Made by a program: the position numbers and the translations under genes. A stretch of DNA of 64,000 nucleotides from Symsagittifera roscoffensis (taxonomy: Eukaryota > Xenacoelomorpha > Acoela > Convolutidae). Below the pieces are notes generated by a model. That model had not been told where the DNA came from, did not search any database, and saw only the letters and a list, made by a program, of their open reading frames with translations. Below are positions 35,986-47,293 of the stretch, piece by piece; the first letter of the stretch is position 1, and the number at the start of each line of letters is the position of its first letter. The DNA is taken from assembly GCF_963678635.1 (NCBI RefSeq), contig NW_026970820.1, positions 806,001-870,000 of the forward strand, read 5' to 3'.

Positions 35986-38199
35986 CACCCTCAAGGTCAC
36001 GTGACTTATTTTTGTTTTTGGTTTTTTCTGAAACCAAAACAATAAGGTCATGCGCCAATATCATGGCCTCAAGCAAAGACGTCGGACTCTACGCATTCAC
36101 ATTAGCCTTGCGCCCTTTGGGCGCAAATGCCAATGCTCAATTAATTTTGCCACGTGAAAAAATTTTTAAGGAAAAATTCTGATAAAATTTAACTTAAACT
36201 ACCACGAAAGAACGCAAAGATTTCAAAGCGTGAAACAATCAAGTTTTTGCTAATACCGGGCATGCAGTGAGACTAATTTCGGCAAAAATAAAATGAAAAT
36301 TGAGGGAAATGGAAAGAAAAAAATTGTTCAAAATAAGAACGAAACATCAAAAACTTATTTGATCTCCGCTAATGTCATAATTCCGATCAGGCTGATTTCA
36401 GATTTTAAGCGTACAGTTTAAGGTTACGGCTGCTCCCTCTACAGGTCCCAGAGGGACCGAGTGAGCATCCTACCTCGATCCAGGATAACTGATAGTTGTT
36501 TTAAATTTTTCACAAAATTTTTTTTCACTAATGCTTGTTTTCAATTCCTCATGAGAAGCAGTTTAAATTTAAAAAAAAAAATTGATTTTATTAATCAATG
36601 CTTCCAAGAACAACTGATGTTAGGCGGTTACAAATGCGGTTGTTGAAAACTAGTAAGGGATAATGATGAGAAAAATTGTAAGTTTTCAAATGAATTGAAA
36701 AACTGTTTTTTTCTTTTTTTCTTTTGTAAATCGGTAGAAATGAATCATTTTTTTTCAAGTTTTCCTCGCACCACCCACTGTTCTTAAGTAATGAAGATTC
36801 CTTCTCTAGCCGTTTATAACACTTTGGCAGAAAAAACATCAATTTGATGTAAAATGTTTTAAAAAAGAGAAAAATTTAAAAATTATGTTTTTTTTTAAAA
36901 ATCAAAAAATTTGTAATTTTCAAAATTGAAAAAAAAGTGAAAATTAATTGCATATTACGATTCAACGTACCCAACTTAGTGGGTCTAGCATTTTAAATTA
37001 CCAAAAAATGTTGAAAATTGTAGATTTTATGAAGTTTTCATTTTGGCTATTTTTCCTTTTCGCCTCCACTTAAGGCACCTTTGAGCCAACTTGAGAAACT
37101 GGAACCTAAACAAGCTATACAGATAGTCTGAATGAGCCATTTTCAGCGTTATAACACCCCTGGAAGAAAAAAAACTGCAGAAAAGAAAGGGAATTTTGAA
37201 CTTTAACCTTTTTTCTTCTTCAAATGGCAATACTTAGAATAATTTTTCAGCTGAAAAGTTCAAAAAAAATCAAAAAATTCAAATTTTGAAAAAATTTTAA
37301 AAAAATGTCATCATTCTGTTTATTGGAGTCTTCGAGGTTTTGGGAGACCTTATCTGGCGGCTAACAACAAGTAGATCACTTATTTTAAAATTTTGAGAAA
37401 GGTCAAAAAAACATGTTTTTTCGATTTTTTTGACAGAATTCCGGAAGCAATATCTTGGCTAAAAACAAAAATGAGGGCCTAAAAACAGTACAAACAGTAC
37501 TCCCACATCAGGTACATTAGGTTGGAAACAAAAAAATTATTCTGACTCAAAAATCGTTTTTTAACTTTATTTCTGAACAAGAAATTGAAAAGAAATCTAA
37601 AACTTAAAAATTTTTTGAAAAAAATGATTGTTTTGAAAAAAGCCAATTTTTAGCTGAAATTTTTTATTTTAGCTAATAAAGCCAGAGCAATGCCCTTTAA
37701 GCTCAAATAAATTAATTAGGCAAATTATTTTCAAGTTTTTTCGTTAAAGGCTTTTATTTTGAAAAAGTATTCAAAAATGGGTAAAAAAAAGTCAAAAAAA
37801 TCAATTTTCTCAGATTCAAAAACCTCCACCACCATGATGATTAGTTCGCTAGATAGGACTGCTAAAACCAATTTAGACGTATTTCCATAAGTATATCAAA
37901 ATTTTTACTTATTTTCGAGAATTAAGCAAAATAAAAACTTTTCCCAAATTGGGCAAAAAGCCCAAATTAGCCCAAACACCTGTTCAAAATTGTTGGGTCA
38001 AAAAATCACAAAAAGAAACCCCTATTCGTTTGACATTTTAGGGCCGCATGCAAAAAATTAGACCAATCTAACCTGACAATTTCGAGAATCGACTTTTTTG
38101 TCAAAATTCTCTAAAGACCAATTTAGGGAGATTACTTGTACCGGTGGGGGCCCTACCCCACCTAAAAAATTTTTGAAATGCTGGAACGCGGCCACCTAG
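35986..38199 (+). mobile_element. Unit 17: family A, A1 5' end, beta 3' end
   Basis: Complete, 2214 bp. The first 320 bp follow units 10 and 13, but the 3' end is beta whereas theirs is alpha, so it is another mosaic. Small hairpin 36109-36125 (loop TTT), compound hairpin 36428-36470, terminal hairpin 38143-38162. Confidence 0.9.
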
Positions 38200-40399
38200 C
38201 ACCCTCAAGGTCACGTGTGTGATTTTTGTTTTTGGTATTTTCTGAAAACAAAAGAGAGCGTGGTCATGCATCTACATCATGTGCCCAAGCAAATACGTGG
38301 ACTTCTACGCATTCCCATTCGCAATGCGCCCATCGGGCTCAAATGCCAATGCTCAATTAATTTTGCCAGGTGAAAAAAAAATTATTTAAAAAGTTCTGCT
38401 AAACTTTATTTTAAACTACCACCAAAAAACGCAAAGATTTCAAAGTGTAAAACAATCAAATTTTTGCCAATACCGGGCTTGCAATGAGACTGATGTTGAC
38501 AAAAGTAAAATAGAAAATGTAGAAAATGGAAAGAAAAAAATTGTTCAAAATAAGAACGCAACATCAAAAACTTATTTGATCTCCGCTCAAATCATAATTC
38601 AGATCAGGCTGATTTCAGATTTTAAGCGTAGAATTTACGTTTACGGCTGCTCCCTCTACAGGTCCCAGAGGGACCGAGTGAGCATCCTACCTCGATCCAG
38701 GTTAACGGATAGTTGTTCTTAATTTTTCACAATTTTTTTTTCTCTAATGCTTGTTTTCACTTCCTCATGAGAAGCTGTATTAATTTTTAAAAAATTTATT
38801 TTATCCATCAATGCTTCCAAGAACAACTGATTTTAGGCGATTACAAATGCGGTTGTTGAAACTAGTAAGGGATAATGATGAGAAAAATTGTAAGTTTTCA
38901 AATGAATTTAAAAACAGTTTTTTTCCTTTTTTTCTTTTGTAAATCGGGAGAAATGAATCAGTTTTTTTTAAGTTTTCCTCGCACCACCCACTGTTCCTAA
39001 GTAATGAAGATTCCTGTTCTAGCCGTTATAACACTTTGGCAGAAAAAACATCAATATGATGTAAAATGTTTTGAAAAAGAGAAAAATTTAAACATTATGT
39101 TTTTTAAAAAAAAAATCAAAAAATTGTAATTTTCAAAATTGAAAAAAAGTAAAAGTTAATTGCATATTACGATTCACCGTACCCAACTTAGTGGGTATAG
39201 CATTTTAAATTACCAAAAAATGTTGAAAATTGTAGATTTTATGAAGTTTTCATTTTGGCTATTTTTCCTTGTCGCCTCCACTCAAGGCACCTTTGAGCCA
39301 ACTTGAGAAACTGGAACCTAAACAAGCTATACAGATAAGTCTCAATGAGCCATTTTCAGCGTGATAACACGCCTGGAAGAAAAAAAACTCCAGAAAAGAA
39401 AGAAAATTTTGAACTTTAACCTTTTTTCTTCTTCAAATGGCGATACTTCTGAAAAAGTTCAAAAAAAATCAAAAAATTCAAATTTTGAAAATTTTTTTAA
39501 AAAATCTCATCAGTCTGTTTATTGGAGTCTTCGAGGTTTTGAGAGATCTTATCTGGCGGCTAACAACAAAAGGATCATTTATTATAAAAATTTGAGAAAG
39601 GTCAAAAAAACATGTTTTTTCGACTTTTTTGACAGAATTTCGAAAGCAATATCTTGGCAAAAAACAAGAATGAGGGCCTAAAATTAGTACAAACAGTACT
39701 CCCACATAAGGTACATTAGGTTGGAAACAAAAAATTTACTCTGACTCAAAAATCGTTTTTTAACTTTATTTCTGAACAAGAAATTGAAAAGAAATCAAAA
39801 ACTTAAAAATTTTTTGAAAAAAATGATTGTTTTGAAAAAGTGCCAATTTTTAGCTGAAACTTTTCATTTTAGCTAATAAAGCCAGAGCAAGGACCTTTAA
39901 GCTCAAATAAATTAATTATGCAAATTATTTTCAAGTTTTTTCGTTAAAGCCTTTTATTTTGAAAAAGTATTCAAAAATGGGTAAAAAAAAGTCAAAAAAA
40001 TCAATTTTCTCCGATTCAAAAAACTCCACTACCATGATGATTAGTGCGTTAGATAGGACTGCTGAGATCAATTTAGACGTTCTTTCATAAGTATATCAAA
40101 ATTTTTACTTATTTTTGAGAATTAAGCAAAATAAAAACTTTTCCCAAATTGGGCAAAAAGCCCAAATTAGCCCAAACACCTGTTAAAAATTGTTGGGTCA
40201 AAAAATCACAAAAGGAAACCCCTATTCGTTTGAAATTTTAGGGCCGCATGCAAAAAATTAGACCAATCTAACCTGACAATTTCGAGAATCAACTTTTTTG
40301 TCAAAATTCTCTAAAGACCAATTTAGGGAGATTACTTGTACCGGTGGGGGCCCTACCCCACCTAAAAAATTTTTGAAATGCTGGAACGCGGCCACCTAG
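38200..40399 (+). mobile_element. Unit 18: family A, A1 5' end, beta 3' end, with internal deletion
   Basis: Complete, 2200 bp. About 14 bp are lost near 39450, removing the left half of the TTTTCAGCTGAAAA palindrome. The small hairpin at 38326-38340 is weak (loop ATC and a mismatched stem). Compound hairpin 38645-38687, terminal hairpin 40343-40362. Confidence 0.9.
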
Positions 40400-42616
40400 C
40401 ACCCTCAAGGTCACGTGACTTACTTTTGTTTTTGGTATTTTCTGAAACCAAAAGAGAGCGTGGTCATGCATCGACATCACATCATGTGCTCAAACAAATA
40501 CGTGGACTTCTACGCATTCCCATTCGCAGTGCGCCCTTCGGGCGCAAATGCCAATGCTCAATTAATTTCGCCAGGTGAAAATTTTTTAAAGAAAAATTCT
40601 GATAAATTTTAACTTAAACTACCATCAAAAAACGCAAAGATTTCAAAGTGTGAAACAATAAAGTTTTTGCTAATACCGGGCATGCAGTGAGACTGATTTT
40701 GGCAAAAATAAATTGAAAAATGAAGGAAATGGAAAGAAAAAAATTGTTCAAAATAAGAACGCAACATCAAAAACTTATTTGATCTCCGCTAAGGTCATAA
40801 TTCCGATCAGGCTGATTTCAGATTTTAAGCGTAGATTTTACGGTTACGGCTGCTCCCTCTACAGGTCCCAGAGGGACCGAGTGAGCATCCTACCTCGATC
40901 CAGGTTAACGGATAGTTGTTCTTAATTTTTCACAAAATTTTTTTTCACTAATGCTTCTTTTCATTTCCTCATGAGAAGCTGTATTAATTTTTAAAAAATT
41001 GATTTTATTAATCAATGCTTCCAAGAACAACTGATGTTAGGCGGTTGCAAATGCGGTTGCTGAAAACTAGTAAGGGATAATGATGAGAAAAATTGTAAGT
41101 TTTCAAATGAATTTAAAAACAGTTTTTTTCTTTTTTTCTTTTGTAAATCGGAAGAAATGAATCAGTTTTTTTAAAAGTTTTCCTCGCACCAACCACTGTT
41201 CTTAAGTAATGAAGATTCCTGTTCTAGCCGTTTATAACACTTTGGCAGAAAAAACATCAATATGATGTAAAATGTTTTAAAAAAGAGAAAAATTTAAAAA
41301 TTATGTTTTTTTTTTAAAATCAAAAATTTGTAATTTTCAAAATTGAAAAAAAGTGAAAATTAATTGCATATTACGATTCAGCGTACCCATTTTAGTGGGT
41401 ATAGCATTTTGAATCACCAAAAAATGTTAAAAATTGTAGATTTTATGAAGTTTTCATTGTGGCTATTTTTCCTTGTCGCCTCCACTTAAGGCACCTTTGA
41501 GCCAACTTGAGAAAGTGGAACCTAAACAAGCTATACAGATAGTCTGAATGAGCCATTTTCAGCGTGATAACACGCCTGGAAGAAAAAAAACTGCAGAAAA
41601 GAAAGGAAATTTTGAACTTTAACCTTTTTTCTTCTTAAAATGGCGACACTTAGAATAATTTTTCAGCTGAAAAGTTCGAAAAAAATCAAAAAGTTCAAAT
41701 TTTGAAAAAAATTTAAAAAAATCTCATCAGTCTGTTTATTGGAGTCTTCGAGGTTTTGGGAGACCTTATCTGGCGGCTAACAACAAGTGGATCACTTCTT
41801 TTAAAATTTTGAGAAAGGTCAAAAAAACCTGTTTTTACGATTTTTTAGACAGAATTCCGAAAGCAATATCTTGGCAAAAAACAAGAATGAGGGCCTAAAA
41901 TTAGTACAAACAGTACTCCCACATAAGGTACATTAGGTTGGAAACAAAAAATTTACTCTGACTCAAAAATCGTTTTTTAACTTTATTTCTGAACAAGAAA
42001 TTGAAAAGAAATCAAAAACTTAAAAATTTTTTGAAAAAAATGATTGTTTTGAAAAAGTGCCAAATTTTAGCTGAAACTTTTCATTTTAGCTAATAAAGCC
42101 AGAACAATGCCCTTTAAGCTCAAATAAATTAATTATGCAAATTATTTTCAAGTTTTTTCGTTAAAGCCTTTTATTTTGAAAAAGTATTCAAAAATGGGTA
42201 AAAAAAAGTCAAAAAAATCAATTTTCTCCGATTCAAAAACCTCCACTACCATGATGATTAGTGCGTTAGATAGGACTGCTGAGATCAATTTAGACGTTCT
42301 TTCATAAATATATCAAAATTTTTACTTATTTTTGAGAATTAAGCAGAATAAAAACTTTTCCCAAATTGGGCAAAAAGCCCAAATTAGCCCAAACACCTGT
42401 TAAAAATTGTTGGGTCAAAAAATCACAAAAGGAAACCCCTATTCGTTTGACATTTTAGGGCCGCATGCAAAAAATTAGACCAATCTAACCTGACAATTTC
42501 GAGAATCAACTTTTTTGTCAAAATTCTCTAAAGACCAATTTAGGGAGATTACTTGTACCGGTGGGGGCCCTACCCCACCTAAAAAATTTTTGAAATGTTG
42601 GAACGCGGCCACCTAG
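40400..42616 (+). mobile_element. Unit 19: family A, A1 5' end, beta 3' end; close to unit 15
   Basis: Complete, 2217 bp, the same length as unit 15 and sharing its CATCACATCATG duplication. Small hairpin 40530-40546, compound hairpin 40848-40890, terminal hairpin 42560-42579. It ends the second A block and is followed by the second D unit. Confidence 0.9.
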
Positions 42617-42701
42617 GGGGCAGGGTTGTGTGGTCTATTCTCGACTTTAGTTACTTGCATTGCGTGGGGAAGAATACGAACAGCGCTCAACGCACTCGCA
42701 G

Positions 42702-42728
42702 AAAGAGCACCCTGCGGGTGCTCTTTTT
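42702..42728 (+). other. Terminator-like hairpin of family D, unit 20
   Basis: Perfect 11-bp stem AAAGAGCACCC/GGGTGCTCTTT around TGC, running into a T-run. The loop differs from unit 11 (TCC) only in the middle base. Confidence 0.72.
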
Positions 42729-42917
42729 GCTCGAGAACTGTAAGTCGATTTAAATTTTTCAATTTACATATTTTGTCCTAAATTTAACTTTTTTTTACTA
42801 GTTGATCTCAGTTAAACTCCCATGATACCTCAAATTGTATTCCTGGATGGGCATTTTTATAAGTCACTCTGTGGCTCGATCAGTTGATAACCAAATACAT
42901 TTTGATTTACGAAATGA

Positions 42918-42951
42918 ACTGTTTCAACGAAAACAAGTTTTCGGAAACAGT
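42918..42951 (+). other. Compound hairpin of family D, unit 20
   Basis: Perfect 8-bp outer stem ACTGTTTC/GAAACAGT, left bulge AA, perfect 7-bp inner stem CGAAAAC/GTTTTCG around AA. It is the same fold as in unit 11 in otherwise strongly diverged surroundings. Confidence 0.78.
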
Positions 42952-44173
42952 CCAAATTTGTAGTTATGATCCCAAACATAAACAAAGAAAAATCTAATGC
43001 GTTGGTTAAACTAACAGAGCCCAGCTTATTTCTTTGTGCTTATCGACTGTTCAAACACATAACAACTATGTTAAAAACTAAGTTATTAAAAATAAAACAA
43101 AACAAATTATCGAGAAAGAAATGAAAGTTTATCAACAAAATATGCAAAAAATTCAAATAATTCTTTTTTTATTAGTCATGCAAACCTCAGTTTCAAAAAT
43201 TTGATACTTGAGAGGCCCGTTTTGACGCGTTACTACAGTTTAGGCACGTTTTGAGTTCGCAGCCCACAATGATCGATTAACTTTGATGTTTGTTTTACAA
43301 ACACGATTTTTTTACCACAATCAAACTTTCATTACTCTTGAACGACTTGAGTAGAATAGATGATTTTTTTTGCATAAGAACTAACTTGTCAAGGATTTTT
43401 GAGATACATATTAAATGTATCCAGTTAAATAATAATTTTTTGGCTAATTTTTGAAAAAACTTAAAAAAGTTGAAAAAATAATATTTTTTCAGATTTGGCG
43501 ACCAAAAAGTGCCTTCTATGATGGATCAGCAAAAAAATTGTTCTGTGGCTATAAGTATGGCTCATTGGGGTATATAAAATATCTAATTGTTTATAATAAA
43601 AAAGTTTAGAAGAACTCTGATTTTTTGAAAAAATTAGAAAAAAACGTGAAAAAATCAGTTTTTGGCGGGAAAATTCTCAAAAAATTAAAAACCAAGTTTT
43701 CGCTCCCCTTACTCCAATAAACTAATTCGGCCACGACAATCATTTTTTGTCATCAGTAAAAATGTCGAGAAACGACCGGAACATAGACTTTTCCGAAATT
43801 TGACAAAAAAGTTCGCCAAAAAACATCAAAAATCTCGAAAAAATTGCAGAAAAAATTTTGCCAAAAAATACACCATTCGACTCCCTCAACTGTGCTAGTG
43901 TCCAAAAAAAACATCACTTTTTCGCATTTTCTCAACCAAAATTGAGTTATTGGGGCATTTTTGAAAAAAATCGTGATTTCGACCAAAAAAAACGCCCCTT
44001 TTTCCCCAAAAAGTGCAACTCATAACATTATTTCGGAAAAACGCCTTCCCAAGTTATATCTTAGAATTTTGTCCTCTACCTACATGCAAGGTTTGAAGAA
44101 ATTCTATAATGCCGTTTTCGAGAACTTGAATAATTTTTTTATTTTCCTATTTAGGTATTTTTTCTAGTTGACC

Positions 44174-44196
44174 GGCAAGGAAACCCTACCCTTGCC
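44174..44196 (+). other. Terminal 3' hairpin of family D, unit 20
   Basis: GGCAAGG/CCTTGCC, 7 bp, around AAACCCTAC, followed by 38 nt to the end of CTAG. The stem sequence differs completely from unit 11, yet pairing and the CCCTACCC element are kept. Confidence 0.7.
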
Positions 44197-44251
44197 TAAA
44201 GGATTCACAAAGCCGGACCGCGACGACCACCTAGATCTTTCAGGTCTGCGT

Positions 44252-44265
44252 CCCACCCGCCCTCC
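44252..44265 (-). other. G-quadruplex-type tract on the minus strand, 5' end of family C
   Basis: The plus strand reads CCCACCCGCCCTCC; the minus strand therefore has three GGG runs and one GG run separated by single bases. Only a two-tetrad quadruplex uses all four runs. Also at the starts of units 23, 24 and 29. Confidence 0.45.
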
Positions 44266-44367
44266 GTGACTAATCTTGCTTCCGAGAATGATCATTTGTT
44301 TCACCTTTACCCCATCTCAGGTCAGTTACTCTTGAAAAAAGTCCTACTTGAAACGTTCGGATTCACT

Positions 44368-44386
44368 TTGCCCCCTACGGGCGCAA
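44368..44386 (+). other. Small CCC-TAC-GGG hairpin of family C
   Basis: TTGC/GCAA and CCC/GGG stems separated by one C-C mismatch, triloop TAC; an outer TTCAC/GTGAA pairing surrounds it. Also at 49139-49157, 51604-51622 (one extra mismatch) and 63178-63196. Confidence 0.7.
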
Positions 44387-44709
44387 TGGTGAAGCCCATT
44401 TTTTCTTCTCACTGAACTTCTTCTCCGAACAGTTCACATAAAACATTACTATGGTTTTATCTGAAATTTGCCGTGTCCAGCTGCGACTCCTACTTTTTTC
44501 ACGTCACTGGTGTTCCAACAACAGGACCACATGAGATTCCCATTCAGATACTGTCTCAATTTTGAAAATTCTGATTTTATTTTTTTTGCCGTTTTTCGGA
44601 AAATAAACTAATTACTTCATTCGAATTTAAAAAAAAACGAAAAACTCTTAAAGATAGCAAGACATTATTGTGACTGTCGTCTATATCTGTTCTCTTTGTT
44701 GGAGGTCAA

Positions 44710-44752
44710 TGATGCTCCCTAAGTGGGACCACAAGGGTCCCAGGGAGCATCA
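44710..44752 (+). other. Compound hairpin of family C
   Basis: Perfect 11-bp outer stem TGATGCTCCCT/AGGGAGCATCA, left bulge AAGT, inner stem GGGACC/GGTCCC around ACAAG. Other copies: 49484-49526 (one mismatch), 51939-51981 and 63521-63563. Confidence 0.85.
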
Positions 44753-45520
44753 GTAAATGTTTTGGATAGTATGCCATTTTTGATTAAGACAAAATCTTTG
44801 GCCAATTGTGTTTTTTTTTCACAGTCCCTTATCCACTGCAAATGTAAAGACTAATTTGTGTTTGAAGTTTTAAAAAATAATAATAACCTTTTCATTTGTG
44901 ATGACTCGTATCACTCAGAAATCAATGGAAGACTCTGACTAACCTTCTCAAGCATGGAAATACATCAAAAAGAAAAAACGATTCTGGTTATTTCAGACTG
45001 CTTTTTTTGTTAAATTTCAGATAGATTTTGAAAACTCTTTCTTTAAATTGTATGTCTGCCGAAAAAGAACAAAAATTACAAACTGAAACCATTTTGGTTA
45101 AATGAAGGCTCTTCACCCACCAAACTCAAAATTGCGAAGCTGAAACGAACAATCGACAGCCCATTTTATAAGTTTCGTTTTATTTTTTCAAAACATGTGT
45201 CATATATTTTCAAAAGCAATTTATTAAAGTTTCATTTTTTACCAGAAAAGTAAGTCCGAAAAAAAAACAGATTTTTAAATACTGTCAAAAAAAAGGTGGC
45301 AACTAGTTTTACCAATGGAATCATAGTATATGATTAAGTTCAAAATAGTTTTCATTACCATTGACTAGACGCTTACTCAATTTGAGAAATGTCGTTAATA
45401 ACTTTTTTGGAAACATAAAAAACGGATAATGGAAAAGTTTTCTTCAAACTTATAGAAAAGAATTTTATGAGAAAAACCATTACTAATATCACGTGTAAAT
45501 TACGAGAGTAGATTCAGGCC

Positions 45521-46566
45521 ACATGCAAAATTTCAGCAGAAGCACTCAAGCAATTTTGAGAACGAAACAATTGTTCCAGAAATTGACAAAGTAGTATATA
45601 CACCAATTTTACCATAAATCGTCAAACTAAAAAAATCGCAAAAACTACAAATTTTATCCAATTTTGACTTTTAAATACTCTATACCGACTAAATTGACTA
45701 TGGTAAGCTCGAATCAACCATCAAAAACCATTTTTAATCGTTCTGAATTTTTTAAGTTTTTTTCCATCAAAAAGTTGAGTCAGAAATGGGAAAAAGGTTT
45801 TTTTTTCAGAAAAACGGAAAAAGTTGTTCAAAATCAACTAGAAATATAAGCCATTATTTTTGAACCTGCTCAGAATGGTTCTGGTGACCGAAGCCGTAAA
45901 AAGTACCCAATTCGAGGAAATTCGAAAAAACTCTTTTTTCAGCACTTTGAAAAAGTGGAAAAATGTAAAAAATAGTCTTCAAACAAATAGGATGAAAAAG
46001 TGATCAGTAAAAGCATCGATGCCGTGTCAAATGAGGATTGCATGCCAATTTTTGAAACAATCCAACGGGTTTTTTTTAAGAACGAAACCATTTTTTGACA
46101 ATTTTAGTAGTAGTATTTACACTAATTAGTACCATATATGGTCAAAATTCAAAAATACAAAAAACTACAATTTTCATCCAATTTTGACCTTCAAATACTC
46201 TATAACCACTAAATTGACTATCGGGAGCTCGAATCAACCATCAAAAACCACTTTTAATCACTTTCAAATTTTTTTTATTTTTTAAATCAAAATGTTGAGT
46301 CAGAAATAGGAAAAAACAATTTTTTTCAAAAAGTCAAGAAAAGTTGTCCCAATTGAATAAACTCACTAAGCCACACTCTATGAACCTGTTCAGATTGGTT
46401 TTCATGACCAAAGCCGTAAAAAGTACCCAATTTGAGAAACTTCGAAAAATCACCTTTTAGTTAACTCAAAAAAGTGGAAAAATCGGGTAAAATGGGCTTC
46501 AAACCGATAGGATCGAAAAGTGACCTTTATAAGATATGATTGCCGTGTCAAATTAGGGCCGCATGC
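45521..46566 (+). repeat. Two ~520-bp subrepeats in unit 21
   Basis: The phasing motif occurs at 45521 (ACATGC), 46040 and 46561, giving 519 and 521 bp. The monomers resemble those of family B (GTTGAGTCAGAAA, TATGAACCTGTTCAGA). Confidence 0.75.
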
Positions 46567-46717
46567 AAAAAATTAGACGAAACGTTTTTGAGAACTCGAC
46601 AAATTTGGTCGTTTTGTTAAAGGTTAAATTTTAGAAATTTTTTGTCCGGAAGGGGCCCCTTCCCCTTCCTAAATGCTTTTTATGCTACACGCGACCATCT
46701 AGAGGGGTCAGTGACAT

Positions 46718-46733
46718 CCCCACCCACCCGACC
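46718..46733 (-). other. G-rich tract on the minus strand, 5' end of family B
   Basis: The plus strand reads CCCCACCCACCCGACC; minus-strand runs of 2, 3, 3 and 4 G with short loops could form a two-tetrad quadruplex. Present at the start of all five B units. Confidence 0.45.
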
Positions 46734-47293
46734 AATATCATTTACCCACCCACCTGATCAGTCAGGCCACGACTACCTTTTTTCGATTTGATCGAGTAAC
46801 GAAAAGCTGTTTGTGATTCTCCATCACCTTAAAAATGAAGGAGCAGGTTTTTACTTAGCCAACTATCCTTTTGGGGGTAAAATGGGTTTGATTTTTGATG
46901 CGTCTTTGCCCGAAAACCTCATCAAAAAGAATAATTTACCCGGCTTTTCTTGTATTTGCTGACCACATTTTCGATCTGTCTGTGGCCACGACGTCGTTCA
47001 GTTAAAGTTCTTCCCCGACATTTGTTTCTATAATCGTATATTTTTACGAATAAAAGAGTTTGCCAACACAACAGCGCTGTCCAAAACAGATTAGGAAATT
47101 GAACAACTTTAGTTTTTTTTTTTTTTTGATCGTCGTAACGGATGCTCCCCACATGGGACCACAGGGGTCCCAGGGAGCATCCCAAAAGGATTAACGCAAA
47201 AGTTCAACAATTATTTACCCGTCAATTTGGGTCACTCTTGCGGTTGAACAATCTGTATTTTTTCAAAAATGATTCCAAGAACAGTTCAGGGCT

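Larger units (their letters stand above)
42617..44234 (+). mobile_element. Unit 20: family D, copy 2
   Basis: Complete, 1618 bp. Related to unit 11 mainly through its structural elements and patches of sequence. Terminator-like hairpin 42702-42728, compound hairpin 42918-42951, terminal hairpin 44174-44196 followed by 38 nt and CTAG. The GCATGC motif is hardly recognisable. The 68-77 codon frames at 43753-44167 are A/T-rich and unsupported. Confidence 0.82.
44235..46702 (+). mobile_element. Unit 21: family C
   Basis: Complete, 2468 bp. It starts ATCTT then TCAGGTCTGCGTCCC. C-rich tract 44252-44265, small hairpin 44368-44386, compound hairpin 44710-44752, subrepeat phases at 45521, 46040 and 46561, terminal hairpin 46648-46669. 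No gene; 45664-45849 is a chance 61-codon frame inside a subrepeat. Confidence 0.88.

Noticed and set aside
42919..42926. CTGTTTCA, identical to the nematode piRNA upstream motif core
   Set aside because: It lies inside the D compound hairpin arm, unit 11 has a changed base, and an 8-mer is expected by chance in a window this size.
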